A stretch of 28,770 bases of DNA from an uncultured bacterium (GTDB taxonomy: Bacteria > Bacteroidota > Bacteroidia > Bacteroidales > Rikenellaceae): the NCBI GenBank assembly GCA_905214725.1, contig CAJMNH010000018.1, forward strand, positions 1 to 28,770, read 5' to 3'. Shown here piece after piece: positions 14,959-22,963 of this stretch. Under the pieces are notes generated by a model, which was not told where the DNA came from, did not search any database, and saw only the letters and a list, made by a program, of their open reading frames with translations. The translations under genes and the position numbers were made by a program. Every line of letters begins with the position of its first letter. The first letter of the stretch is position 1.

Positions 14959-17070
14959 ATGGACAAGTTCGGTTTCGTACTGTGTGCCGCAACCTTGTTT
15001 GCGGCCTGTACTAAGGATTGCGTGGAGACGACGGAGGGCCCTTCGGCATCCGGTGCGTCCCGTTATGCCGTAGTTTCTTTTCATGTTCCGTCGTCGCGTA
15101 CCACCGTCGACGGCACCGTCGTTACATGGAATCCCGGCGATGCGATCGGCGTTTTTTTGGCCGACGGAACCGACGAAACGGCGACTTTCACCTCGCAGTG
15201 CAGATTCGTCACCGCGGCCGGCGACGGCGTTTTCACGGGCGAAGTGCCGCTCGGGAACTACAAGCGGGTACTGATGTTCTATCCCTACAACCCCGAGATA
15301 CGGGGATTCAAGCCCATGCCGGTTTCGCTCGAACGTTCGACCGACCGGATTCTGGGCGATCAGGCTTATATGACCGCCGTCAGCGACGGCGTTTACGATA
15401 TCGAAGGGCCGGTGACGTTCACCGAACCCGTGCGGATGGAGCAGATTCTCAGTCAGGTGCAGTTCGTCGTCGATTTCGGGGATCGTGCGGCCGAGATAAC
15501 GGGCCCCGACAAATACCTTTCGCTGGCGCTTTACGGATCGGTGCCGCAGACCGGCGGCGGCGTAAAACCGATCCGTTTCGAACAGAAGGGTTCCTATTCG
15601 ATCCGGCAGCAATTGCTCACGTGGGCGGCCGCGACGACTTATAACATCGTCGAGATCGTCGATCCGGTGACTACGCCCACCCTTGCCGTCGGGATGGTCG
15701 TGTCCGAGCAGACGCTGCCGGCGGGGACGATCCTTAAAGTGGACGTATCGGTCAATGACGATCGGATTCTGGCCGCCTCGCTGACCCTCGACCGGGATTT
15801 TACGTTCGTAAAGGGCAGGGTGCACCGCCTGTTGCTGAATCTCGATTCGGCGAATCCGAACGTTCAGGAAGTGACCCGTCCCAACGACGACCCCGACGCT
15901 CCTTTCGGAGACGGTTCGATGGGCAATCCTTTCCGCATCTTCGACGAGGCGACGCTCGTCTATGCCAAAAACGAGATGATGTCGGTGCCGGCGTATAATA
16001 ACGGCGACGTTTACTATGTGCAGATCCGGGATATTACGGTTCAGAACGAGTTTACCCATACGTCCGACGACGATGTTTTCAAAGCCAATTACGACGGCGG
16101 CGGCAACAAGGTCGTTTTTCGGGCGGGCGTCGATGCGGGGATGTTCAACCGACTCTCCGGCAAGGCTTCGGTGTCGAATCTTTCGGTGTCGGGCGAACTG
16201 AATCCGACCGGCGAAACCAACGGGCTGTTGGCCGGCATGGCCGGCACTTCGGCGAGCGACGAGGTGACGGTCAGCAACTGTCACGTAACGGGCAATGTCA
16301 CGGCGACGCAGCCTGCCGGATCGGGATTGCTGAACCTCTCCATCGGCGGATTGATCGGACAGTTGCGTCAGGCGACCGTCGACGGCTGCTCGGCATTCCT
16401 GCTGCCGATGGAGATTCGCGCCAACAGTTCGAAGTGTTACATCGGCGGGCTGATCGGCATGCTGGGCGCCGATCCCAATGTCGAAGTGGGCGCGGTCGTG
16501 CTGCGGAACAGTTTCTCTTCGGGTTATCTGCGGGTACAGAACGATTCTCCGCAGCAGACGATGGTGTTTCTGGGCGGGATGGTCGGCGCGCTGCGGCATG
16601 CGCAGGGGGAGATCGAGAATTGCTACGCCGTCTCCAGTCTGCAGGACTATGTCGACGAAGCGACGTTCAATCCCCGCAATGTCGTCGCAATGGGCGGACT
16701 GATCGGCACGATGGATGCGGGGCGGGTCTATAACGGCTATGGGGCGACACAGTTCAATCTCCATCCCGACAGCCAGACGGGCGACGGCTTTTCCGATGCG
16801 CTGATCTGGAATTTCTCCGGCGCGGCGTCCGCCATAGCGGAAGATCTCTACTATTTCTGGAAGGAGGGCTGGACGGTTTCGACTGACGTTTCCTCCGGCG
16901 TGCGTTTCACGGCGGACGAAGCGGGCAGCGTGAGCGACCGGCTCAATGCTTATGTCGAAGCCCGATCTTCCGACGCGCTGATGCGCTGGACGCTGATCGA
17001 CGGCAAGCAGAACGGGCTGCCGGCGTTGGTCAACAACAGCGACGTCCCCGCCGATACCCCTGTGAAGTAG
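14959..17070 (+). CDS. Fimbrillin-like lipoprotein with GLUG repeats
   Basis: A 703-residue predicted surface lipoprotein. The signal MDKFGFVLCAATLFAAC places the lipidated cysteine at residue 17, followed by TKD, which partly resembles the Bacteroidetes surface-export tag. The N-terminal half (about residues 35-310) has fimbrillin/Mfa-like features, including the hallmark WNPGDAIGVF at 57-66. The C-terminal half carries four GLUG-type repeats: IGGLIGQL, IGGLIGML, LGGMVGAL and MGGLIGTM, starting near residues 462, 494, 537 and 577. These repeats are found in bacterial adhesin-like proteins. The role in adhesion or as a fimbrial tip protein is inferred; no fimbrial anchor or other pilin is in the window. 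A longer frame from 14776 gives an arginine-rich, non-conserved N-terminus and is rejected. Confidence 0.82.
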   Translation: MDKFGFVLCAATLFAACTKDCVETTEGPSASGASRYAVVSFHVPSSRTTVDGTVVTWNPGDAIGVFLADGTDETATFTSQCRFVTAAGDGVFTGEVPLGNYKRVLMFYPYNPEIRGFKPMPVSLERSTDRILGDQAYMTAVSDGVYDIEGPVTFTEPVRMEQILSQVQFVVDFGDRAAEITGPDKYLSLALYGSVPQTGGGVKPIRFEQKGSYSIRQQLLTWAAATTYNIVEIVDPVTTPTLAVGMVVSEQTLPAGTILKVDVSVNDDRILAASLTLDRDFTFVKGRVHRLLLNLDSANPNVQEVTRPNDDPDAPFGDGSMGNPFRIFDEATLVYAKNEMMSVPAYNNGDVYYVQIRDITVQNEFTHTSDDDVFKANYDGGGNKVVFRAGVDAGMFNRLSGKASVSNLSVSGELNPTGETNGLLAGMAGTSASDEVTVSNCHVTGNVTATQPAGSGLLNLSIGGLIGQLRQATVDGCSAFLLPMEIRANSSKCYIGGLIGMLGADPNVEVGAVVLRNSFSSGYLRVQNDSPQQTMVFLGGMVGALRHAQGEIENCYAVSSLQDYVDEATFNPRNVVAMGGLIGTMDAGRVYNGYGATQFNLHPDSQTGDGFSDALIWNFSGAASAIAEDLYYFWKEGWTVSTDVSSGVRFTADEAGSVSDRLNAYVEARSSDALMRWTLIDGKQNGLPALVNNSDVPADTPVK

Positions 17071-17212
17071 CGGAAACTCAATGCGGAGGGTGGGGATTGG
17101 CCGAACCCGTTTTATGCCGTTGTACTCTGCCGGAAGGCGATTTTCCGGTGTCTTCCCTCCGACGGACGGATTTCGATGACTTTGGTTTAAAAATTGCCCG
17201 CATCCATAGGCG

Positions 17213-18136
17213 ATGGGGAAATTGCGCGATAATCTCAATCTGGTCTTTTCGAACCTGTTGTTCGGTGCGAACTTTTCGATCTACGTCTCGCTCGTACGGC
17301 ACTATTTCGATTTCCGGCAGCTCTTTTTGTTGCAGGTTGGCACAGCCGCGCTCTTTTTCATCCCTTTTGCGCTGTTCTCGCCCCGCACGCCGCGTCTGAG
17401 GTGGAGCGACTTGAAAAATATCCTGATCGTAACGGTGCTGATCATTTACGGCTGGATGTACATGATGCTGTGGGGCGCGACCTACACCAATCCCATCGAC
17501 GCGTCGATTCTGGCGACGCTGGGGCCCGTCTTCACCCTGCTGATCGCCGTCGGGATGCACCGCGAACCGTTTTCGTGGGTTCGTACGCTGGGCGTCGTCG
17601 CAGCGCTCTGCGGCGCCGGCATCCTGCTCTTCGAACGGGGGTTTCATCTGGTCGAAGGAAGCGAAGGGTGGGGCAATGCGCTGGTGCTGATCGCAGTGCT
17701 TTCGATCGCTGCCAATACGGTGATTATCAAACCGCAGCTCCAGCGTTTCGGAACGCTGTGGGTCATGGGCTGGTATTATCTCATCGGCGTGGCGATCACC
17801 TTCCCCTTCTTCAAGGAGTATATCGATCTGGACTTGCTCTACACGCTGCCGCCCGGAGCGTTGGCCGAAACGGGAATTCTGCTGATATTCGGCACGGTGC
17901 TGCCGATGTATCTGCTTTACCGCGGCACGGAGAAACTCACCTCGGTGCATACGGCGCTCTACCGTTACATTCAGCCGCTGGTCGCCACGACGCTCGCATT
18001 GGTGCGGCATCAGGAGACCGTCAATCAGATTCATCTGCTTGCCGGCGGGGCGATCTTCGGCGGCGTGCTGCTGATGGTGCTCGGCACCGTGCTGGCGCAC
18101 AAGAAACAGCGCGCCGAGATGCTGAAACAGCCGTAA
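17213..18136 (+). CDS. DMT-superfamily (EamA) transporter
   Basis: A 307-residue inner membrane protein with about ten hydrophobic helices in two EamA repeats (residues about 10-145 and 155-295). The first repeat ends with the conserved ATLGPVFTLLIAV segment and the second with YRYIQPLVATTLAL. EamA proteins export or import amino acids, nucleotides or other metabolites, but the substrate is not predictable here. The start is the ATG at 17213. A TGACTTTG at 17177-17184 is one base from the -7 consensus but has no clear -33 partner. The 142-base gap from the fimbrillin gene includes a short hairpin (17130-17148) without a T-run. It converges with the thioesterase gene across a strong terminator. 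Confidence 0.88.
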   Translation: MGKLRDNLNLVFSNLLFGANFSIYVSLVRHYFDFRQLFLLQVGTAALFFIPFALFSPRTPRLRWSDLKNILIVTVLIIYGWMYMMLWGATYTNPIDASILATLGPVFTLLIAVGMHREPFSWVRTLGVVAALCGAGILLFERGFHLVEGSEGWGNALVLIAVLSIAANTVIIKPQLQRFGTLWVMGWYYLIGVAITFPFFKEYIDLDLLYTLPPGALAETGILLIFGTVLPMYLLYRGTEKLTSVHTALYRYIQPLVATTLALVRHQETVNQIHLLAGGAIFGGVLLMVLGTVLAHKKQRAEMLKQP

Positions 18137-18143
18137 GATGACC

Positions 18144-18176
18144 GTGCGGCGGCCTTGCATTGCGAGGCCGCTGCGC
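18144..18176. terminator. Bidirectional terminator hairpin
   Basis: Arms 18144-18155 and 18165-18176 pair over twelve positions, including two G-T wobbles, around a nine-base loop. It lies between the convergent DMT transporter and thioesterase genes, with a T-rich tail (TGTTTATT) on the plus side. Confidence 0.7.
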
Positions 18177-18179
18177 TGT

Positions 18180-18578
18180 TTATTCCGCTTCGAGCGCCTT
18201 GCGCCATGCGTCGGGAACAGGGACGCTTTGCTGCGCCTCGAAATCGAAGGCGACCATCACCGAACGGCTTTCGCTGCGCACCGAACCGTCGGCGGCGACA
18301 AGCCGCTGCAAGAGCGTCAGACTTTTCGTGCCGATGCGTTCGACTTCGGTGGTCACCTCGATACGGTCTTCGAGCCGGATCTGTCCCATGTAGGAGGTAT
18401 TCGTTGCGGCGGTGATGATCCGTGTCGGCGCGAAGAGGATTTCGCGGCCGAGCAGCCGGTCGAAGAAGTCGCTTTTGCCCACGTCGAAATACATCTGCTG
18501 CGACACGTTGTTTACGTGACGGAAGGAGTCGATGTCGGAGAAGCGCTTCTGGATTTCGGTATGGATGACGCGCGGCAT
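18180..18578 (-). CDS. Acyl-CoA thioesterase, 4HBT hotdog family
   Basis: A 132-residue hotdog-fold protein of the 4-hydroxybenzoyl-CoA thioesterase group. The N-terminal RFSDIDSFRHVNN is the active-site motif, with the catalytic aspartate at about D15-D17 and the following HVNN at the start of the central helix. The later VERIGTKSLTLLQRLV and SVMVAFDF match the strands of the hotdog sheet. It probably hydrolyses a fatty acyl- or aryl-CoA in the cytosol; the substrate is unknown. It follows tsaC by 2 bases and is last in the likely operon. Confidence 0.85.
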   Translation of the reverse strand: MPRVIHTEIQKRFSDIDSFRHVNNVSQQMYFDVGKSDFFDRLLGREILFAPTRIITAATNTSYMGQIRLEDRIEVTTEVERIGTKSLTLLQRLVAADGSVRSESRSVMVAFDFEAQQSVPVPDAWRKALEAE

Positions 18579-18580
18579 GG

Positions 18581-19165
18581 CTACGGACGGATGACCGTCA
18601 CGCCTCCGTCCTCGGTGAAGGCGATGATCGAACTGGGTTTTCCGGTCGGCCGCCCTTCGAAACGGGGATTGACGACATAGTCCACTCCGTCGACGATCTC
18701 GCGGGCGATTTCCGGCAGCCGTTTCGGCGTCGGTTCGCCCGTGATGTTAGCCGAGGTCGAGACGACCGGTTTGCCGAAGCGGCGCAGCATTCCCTGACAG
18801 AATTCGTGGTCGGGAATACGGATGCCGAGCGTCCCCTCCTCGGGGATGAGATTCGGCGCGACGCCTACGGCGCCGGGCAGGATGAGCGTCAGCGGCGAAG
18901 TGGCCATCTCCTGCACTTCGAAGGCGATGCCGGGGGCGCGGTTGACGTAGCGCACGGTCATGTCGGCCGAGCCGCATAGCACGAGCATCGATTTCTTGTT
19001 TTCGCTGCGTTTGAGCGCATAGATGCGCGCTACGGCCTCTTCGTTCGTGGCGTCGCAGCCGATGCCCCATACCGTGTCGGTCGGGTAGAGGATCAACCCG
19101 CCTTTGCGGAGCACCTCGACCGCAGCGTCGATCTCCTGCTGGAGACCGCTCTTCTGAGTTTGCAT
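18581..19165 (-). CDS. tsaC: Threonylcarbamoyl-AMP synthase, Sua5/YrdC/TsaC family
   Basis: A 194-residue YrdC-domain enzyme that makes L-threonylcarbamoyladenylate from threonine, bicarbonate and ATP for the t6A modification of tRNAs that read ANN codons. GGLILYPTDTVWGIGCDA (residues 22-39) and the KRSENKKSML segment (52-61) carry the conserved substrate-binding residues. STSANITGEP follows in the C-terminal half. The length fits the short TsaC form without the Sua5 C-terminal domain. It begins 10 bases after the glyoxalase-like gene and is followed at 2 bases by the thioesterase, so the three probably share one transcript. Confidence 0.92.
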   Translation of the reverse strand: MQTQKSGLQQEIDAAVEVLRKGGLILYPTDTVWGIGCDATNEEAVARIYALKRSENKKSMLVLCGSADMTVRYVNRAPGIAFEVQEMATSPLTLILPGAVGVAPNLIPEEGTLGIRIPDHEFCQGMLRRFGKPVVSTSANITGEPTPKRLPEIAREIVDGVDYVVNPRFEGRPTGKPSSIIAFTEDGGVTVIRP

Positions 19166-19175
19166 AGTCGGTTTG

Positions 19176-19553
19176 TTATTTCAGGGGCAGCACCTCGATC
19201 CAGTAGTCGTCGGGATCGTTGATGAAATAAAGCCCCATGTCGTGATTTTCGTAACACACCCACCCGCGCGAACGGTGGTATTCGCGGATCGTGTCGTAAT
19301 CGCCCGCGACGCGCACGCAGAGGTGACTTTCGTTCTCGCCCAGTTCGTAGGGCTCCTTGTGGTCGCGCAGCCACGTCAGTTCCAGCCGGAATCCCGTTTC
19401 GCCGTCGCCCAGATAGGCCAGAATGAAACTGCCGTCGGCAGCCTCCTTGCGTTTGATCTCCGTGAGCCCCAGCGCTTCGCGGTAGAAGGCCAGACTGCGG
19501 TCGAGATCGGTGACGTTGATGTTGAAATGGTCGAATCGTCCTTTGATTTCCAT
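19176..19553 (-). CDS. VOC-family protein, glyoxalase I-like
   Basis: A 125-residue vicinal-oxygen-chelate protein. H9 (FDHFNINV), E58 (FRLELTW), H77 (ESHLCVRV) and E120 (YWIEVLPLK) sit where the four metal ligands of glyoxalase I lie, with almost the same spacing, so a metal-dependent lactoylglutathione-lyase-like activity is plausible. Many VOC proteins act on other substrates, and a Bacteroidales cell need not use glutathione, so the substrate is open. A GTG at 19607 would extend the frame by 18 residues but lies upstream of the -7 box, so the ATG at 19553 is the likely start. First gene of the operon with tsaC and the thioesterase. Confidence 0.85.
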   Translation of the reverse strand: MEIKGRFDHFNINVTDLDRSLAFYREALGLTEIKRKEAADGSFILAYLGDGETGFRLELTWLRDHKEPYELGENESHLCVRVAGDYDTIREYHRSRGWVCYENHDMGLYFINDPDDYWIEVLPLK

Positions 19554-19577
19554 AGGATATGCTTGTTTAGATTGATA

Positions 19578-19585
19578 CAAATGTA
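19578..19585 (-). promoter_or_regulatory. -7 box of the glyoxalase-like / tsaC operon
   Basis: TACATTTG on the minus strand is a perfect TAnnTTTG about 25 bases before the ATG at 19553. A TTTG-like element further upstream is too close (about 12 bases) to be an ideal -33 box. Confidence 0.5.
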
Positions 19586-19651
19586 ACCAAAAAACGGCAA
19601 ATTCCACGCCGGAGGGATATAAAACCCGCTTCGTCGCAGTCGGTTCGCCGC

Positions 19652-19694
19652 AAAAAGAAAAGCCGCCTCCTTGATGGGTGCGACTTTTCTTTTT
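19652..19694. terminator. Terminator of rplS, probably bidirectional
   Basis: A long hairpin whose outer arms AAAAAGAAAAG and CTTTTCTTTTT pair perfectly, with a GC-rich inner stem (interrupted by mismatches) around TTGAT. It follows the rplS stop codon on the minus strand, and the outer A/T arms give a U-rich tail in both directions. Confidence 0.8.
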
Positions 19695-19708
19695 CGGGCG
19701 ACGACCGC

Positions 19709-20077
19709 TTATTTGGTCATGCGCTTCTCCTTGATACGAGCCTTCTTGCCGGTCAGGTTGCGCAGGTAGTAGATACGTGCACGGCGTACAACGCCCACCT
19801 TGTTGACCTCGATGCGCTCGATGTGAGGCGAATAGAGGGGGAAGATACGCTCGACGCCCACGCCGTTCGAAACCTTGCGGATGGTGAACATCTTGGTCTT
19901 GCCCGAACCCTTGATTTGGATAACCACGCCGCGGAAACTCTGCACGCGCTCCTTGTTACCCTCGACGATCTTGTACGACACGGTGATCGTATCACCGGCC
20001 TTGAACTGGGGCACGTCGGCTTCGCCCTTCGTCCACATCTGCTCGTTCACGAGCTTCATAATTGCATCCTTGTTCAT
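19709..20077 (-). CDS. rplS: Ribosomal protein L19
   Basis: A 122-residue 50S subunit protein located at the interface with the 30S subunit. Conserved L19 blocks are visible: FKAGDTITVSYKIVEG, RVQSFRGVVIQIKG, and FTIRKVSNGVGVERIFPLYSP followed by IERIEVNKVG and RRARIYYLRN. The C-terminus KKARIKEKRMTK is basic, as usual. It is transcribed alone here, between a promoter at 20253-20286 with a leader of about 170 bases and a strong terminator after the stop codon. Confidence 0.97.
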   Translation of the reverse strand: MNKDAIMKLVNEQMWTKGEADVPQFKAGDTITVSYKIVEGNKERVQSFRGVVIQIKGSGKTKMFTIRKVSNGVGVERIFPLYSPHIERIEVNKVGVVRRARIYYLRNLTGKKARIKEKRMTK

Positions 20078-20250
20078 AGCTGCAACTTCGGTTTAATGAT
20101 TTCAGCGCTCAACATTGCCGCTGTGCCGAAGCTACCATACCGTCTCATTGGCCGGTAATCCCGCGCCGATCCCGCCGCTTTCGCGTCGAAAAAAGGTCGC
20201 TTTTGCTTCGCGCACCCTATGCAAGAGGTTGTTACACTCCCGTTGGGGAC
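20078..20250 (-). promoter_or_regulatory. Structured rplS mRNA leader with attenuator-like hairpin
   Basis: The predicted transcript has a leader of about 170 bases. Read on the minus strand, GGTGCGC (20216-20210) pairs with GCGACC (20200-20195) across a short loop, with one bulge, and six T residues follow (20194-20189), which is terminator-like. Nearer the gene, CCGAAG (minus, 20091-20086) can pair with CTTCGG (minus, 20131-20126), forming a long-range stem just before the ATG. A ribosomal-protein autoregulatory leader is a reasonable inference, and I recall an L19 leader class in Bacteroidetes relatives but cannot verify it. No convincing ORF lies in this gap. Confidence 0.5.
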
Positions 20251-20252
20251 GG

Positions 20253-20286
20253 CAAAGATAAATAAAAAAATCCGGTTTCCGACAAA
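20253..20286 (-). promoter_or_regulatory. Promoter of rplS
   Basis: Minus-strand TTTG (20286-20283), a 22-base spacer and TATCTTTG (20260-20253). It lies about 175 bases before the rplS ATG in an AT-rich stretch, which places the structured leader downstream of it. Confidence 0.65.
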
Positions 20287-20360
20287 TCTTCCCGCCTAAA
20301 AATAGAAAAGGATTGAAAATCGGCATCTGAAGTGCAATATTAGGCGCGGATGCAACAGCA

Positions 20361-20382
20361 AAGCCGGCTAACAAGCCGGCTT
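20361..20382 (-). terminator. Terminator hairpin of gcvT
   Basis: AAGCCGGC and GCCGGCTT form a perfect 8-base stem around a six-base loop, about 50 bases after the gcvT stop codon. Only a short T-rich tail follows on the minus strand. The remaining intergenic DNA between this hairpin and the rplS promoter shows nothing else. Confidence 0.6.
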
Positions 20383-20430
20383 CAATGATATTCGTAATCA
20401 GAGGATGTCGCCCTCCGCTCATCCGCCGTC

Positions 20431-21525
20431 TTATACGAAGGGATATTTCACGACTTCGGCCCGCAACAGACGGCCGCGCACTTCGACGGCGATCACCGTC
20501 CCCGCCGCGGCGTATTCCGCAGCGACGTACCCCATTCCGATGCCGACTTTCAGGCAGGGCGACATCGTGCCCGACGTGACGTGGCCGATCTCGGCGCCTT
20601 CGAGATTTTTAAGCGGATATTCGTGGCGCGGAATGCCGCGGTCGATGAGCTTGAAGCCGACCAGTTTGCGCTTCACACCTTCGGCCTTGAGCCGTTCCAT
20701 GTAGGCGCGGTCGATGAACTCCTTGCCCTCGGCGAACTTGGTGATCCAGCCCAGCCCCGCTTCGAGCGGCGAAGTGGTGTCGTCGATATCGTTGCCGTAG
20801 AGGCAGAAGCCCTTTTCGAGGCGCAGCGTGTCGCGGGCTCCCAACCCGATGTTTTTCAATCCGTACTCCTTGCCGGCCTTCCACAGCGCCTCCCACAGCC
20901 GGTCGGCGTCGGCGTTGTAGGCGTAGATCTCGCAGCCGCCCGAACCGGTGTATCCCGTAATCGAGAGAATGGCTTCGCATCCCGCCACCTTCGTCTGTTC
21001 GAAGGTATAGTAGGCCATCTCCTCGATCGGGTGGTCGACCAACTTCTGCACGATCTTCATGGCCAGCGGCCCCTGTACGGCCAGTTGGCAGATGTCATCC
21101 GAAGCGTTTTCCAATTCGACGCCCGGCCGCATGCCGAAGGCTTCGCCCTCACGGCAGATGTGCGCCCAATCCTTGTCGATGTTGGCCGCATTAACGCAGA
21201 GCATGTATTTCTCGTCCGAGAACTTGTAGATCAGAATGTCGTCCACAATGCCGCCTCGGCCGTTGGGCATGCAGGAGTACTGCACCTTGCCGGGAAAAAG
21301 TTTCGTCACGTCGTTGGTGGCGATGCGTTGCAACAGATCGCAGGCTTTGGGACCTTTGACCCAAATTTCGCCCATATGACTCACGTCGAAGACGCCGGCG
21401 CCCTCGCGCACGGTGAGGTGTTCGTCGTTGATGCCTGTGAATTCGATGGGCATGTCGTATCCCGCGAACTCAGCCATCTTTGCTCCCGCGGCGATGTGAT
21501 ACTTGTGAAAAGCGGTGGTTTTCAT
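20431..21525 (-). CDS. gcvT: Aminomethyltransferase, glycine cleavage system T protein
   Basis: A 364-residue tetrahydrofolate-dependent enzyme that takes the aminomethyl group from lipoylated GcvH, releasing ammonia and forming methylene-THF. The N-terminal KTTAFHKYHIAAGAKMAEFAG and the downstream VFDVSHMGEI are family signatures, and residues GGIVDDILIY (91-100) hold the catalytic aspartate D96. The C-terminal GMGYV and AVEVRGRLLRAEVVKYPF complete the usual fold. Length is normal. No gcvH or gcvP is present in the window, so the system is encoded elsewhere. It lies 25 bases after the GNAT-like gene and is probably co-transcribed with it. Confidence 0.95.
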   Translation of the reverse strand: MKTTAFHKYHIAAGAKMAEFAGYDMPIEFTGINDEHLTVREGAGVFDVSHMGEIWVKGPKACDLLQRIATNDVTKLFPGKVQYSCMPNGRGGIVDDILIYKFSDEKYMLCVNAANIDKDWAHICREGEAFGMRPGVELENASDDICQLAVQGPLAMKIVQKLVDHPIEEMAYYTFEQTKVAGCEAILSITGYTGSGGCEIYAYNADADRLWEALWKAGKEYGLKNIGLGARDTLRLEKGFCLYGNDIDDTTSPLEAGLGWITKFAEGKEFIDRAYMERLKAEGVKRKLVGFKLIDRGIPRHEYPLKNLEGAEIGHVTSGTMSPCLKVGIGMGYVAAEYAAAGTVIAVEVRGRLLRAEVVKYPFV

Positions 21526-21550
21526 AACTGTTATATCGAAATTTTCGGAT

Positions 21551-22759
21551 TTATTCCCTGCGTTTCACACCGAGCCGCGGACAGCGGTGAAATTCCTTCT
21601 CGCGGTCGAACAGATAGCGATAGGTGGTGTGTACCTTGTGCAGCGATGCGCAGACGTAGGTCTGGATCATGCGGTTCATCACGGGGTTGAAATCGCCGAT
21701 CCAAGCCAGCTCCATCGTCTTGTAGCGGCTCTGGCTCTCTTCGAGGAAATGCCAGTATTTGGTCATGATGCCCGACTCGACCCCTTTGCCGTGAAATTCG
21801 GGGGTGATGCCGAAGATGATGCCGAAGATGCGGTCGCACGATTTGCGGACTTTCAGATCCCACATCAGACGCAGTTTCTGCCACCAGCCCAACTTGCCGT
21901 TGAACTTGCCGATCAGACGGTTGAGGTCGGGAACCGTGATGAAGAATCCGATGGGTTCGTCGTTGAAATAGGCGAAGATGATGATGTTGGGGTCGATGAT
22001 GGGTTTTATCGACCGCATGATCTGCTGCGCCTGCGCCTTGTCCATCGGCTTGACGCCCGAAAAGAGCGCCCACGCCTTGTTGTAAATGATGCGGAAATTT
22101 TCGGCCGCCTCCTCCAAGTTGCGCATGTCGATATTTTCGAACCGGTAGCCCGGCGTGGCCATGAGCCGTTCGGTGCGGGCGAAAATCTGCCGGTTGGCCT
22201 CCGAGTCGTTCACGCGCCAGATGTAGGTGTTCTGATTGAAATAGTTGCGGAACCCGTAACGTTCGAACAGCTCCTTGTAATAGGGCGGATTGTAGGGGTT
22301 GGCGTAGAGCGGTTGGAATTCGTACCCCTCGACGAGCAGTCCCCACCACGTGTCGCGCGATCCGAAGTTGACGGGGCCGTCCATCGCCTCCATGCCGCGG
22401 CTTGCGAGCCACATGCGCGCCGCATCGAAGAGTTGGTCGGCGACCTCCTGCTCGTTGACCGCCTCGAAAAAGCCGCAGCCGCCCGTCGGCTGCTCCTCGA
22501 TGGCCGCCTGTTCGCGGTTGTAGAAAGCGGCGATGCGCCCCACGACTTCGCCTTTGCGGTCGCGTACCAGCCAGCGGATCGCTTCGCCGTCGGCGAAAAG
22601 CGGATTACGGGCGGGATCGAAGACTTTTTCGATATCGTCGTCGAGCGGGCAGACCCAGTTGCGGTTGCCTTTGTAGATGCGTTTGGGCAGGTCCAGAAAT
22701 TCGCGCGCCAGATGGGGCGAGGTCACCTCCTGCAAGGTGTATTTCGATTTATTCGCCAT
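21551..22759 (-). CDS. Large GNAT-like protein of unknown substrate
   Basis: A 402-residue protein that I assign to the acyltransferase-like GNAT superfamily by overall pattern. An N-terminal region (about 1-100) begins with LQEVTSPHLAREFLDLPKRI and holds an acidic DDDIEKVFDP stretch. Near the C-terminus, IFGIIFGITPEFHGKGVESGI resembles the GNAT acetyl-CoA loop (Q/RxxGxG/A), with HGKGVE at about residue 330. The central segment YANPYNPPYYKELFERYGF and GPVNFGSRDTWWG are conserved-looking but I cannot attach a role. Long proteins of this type are common and uncharacterised in Bacteroidetes, from memory. It is first in a unit with gcvT and has a canonical promoter. Confidence 0.7.
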   Translation of the reverse strand: MANKSKYTLQEVTSPHLAREFLDLPKRIYKGNRNWVCPLDDDIEKVFDPARNPLFADGEAIRWLVRDRKGEVVGRIAAFYNREQAAIEEQPTGGCGFFEAVNEQEVADQLFDAARMWLASRGMEAMDGPVNFGSRDTWWGLLVEGYEFQPLYANPYNPPYYKELFERYGFRNYFNQNTYIWRVNDSEANRQIFARTERLMATPGYRFENIDMRNLEEAAENFRIIYNKAWALFSGVKPMDKAQAQQIMRSIKPIIDPNIIIFAYFNDEPIGFFITVPDLNRLIGKFNGKLGWWQKLRLMWDLKVRKSCDRIFGIIFGITPEFHGKGVESGIMTKYWHFLEESQSRYKTMELAWIGDFNPVMNRMIQTYVCASLHKVHTTYRYLFDREKEFHRCPRLGVKRRE

Positions 22760-22781
22760 CGGGAAAGACTTTTGTAGTATA

Positions 22782-22813
22782 CAAAGATACGAAAAACCGA
22801 GTGCAAAAGCAAA
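22782..22813 (-). promoter_or_regulatory. Promoter of the GNAT-like / gcvT unit
   Basis: Minus-strand TTTG (22813-22810), a 20-base spacer and TATCTTTG (22789-22782), a canonical Bacteroidetes promoter with a predicted leader of about 20 bases. Confidence 0.75.
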
Positions 22814-22901
22814 CTTGTTCGCATTTTGTCGGGGCGGCGTATCTAAGGCGAAGCCAAAGGTAGCAAAATTTCGCCGATCCCCGCTCCGGGAAGGGGATTT
22901 C

Positions 22902-22932
22902 TTGGAGAATGGAAAACAAAACGCTATATTTG
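22902..22932 (+). promoter_or_regulatory. Promoter of the small lipoprotein / fusion-protein unit
   Basis: TTG (22902-22904), a spacer of exactly 20 bases and TATATTTG (22925-22932), about 30 bases before the ATG at 22964. It is divergent from the GNAT-like promoter across a 204-base gap. Confidence 0.75.
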
Positions 22933-22963
22933 TTGAGGTTTACCGATTCGTAAAATTCAAGCG

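Noticed and set aside
17130..17148. Short hairpin between the fimbrillin and DMT genes as a terminator
   Set aside because: Only a six-base stem and no T-run follows it on either strand.
14938..17238. 766-residue open frame on the minus strand opposite the fimbrillin gene
   Set aside because: It lies antisense to a well-supported lipoprotein, and its translation is arginine/histidine-rich with no domain or signal. GC-rich codon bias leaves antisense frames open in this genome.
20132..20422. 96-residue minus-strand open frame between rplS and gcvT
   Set aside because: It covers the rplS promoter, leader and gcvT terminator, and shows no protein-like pattern.
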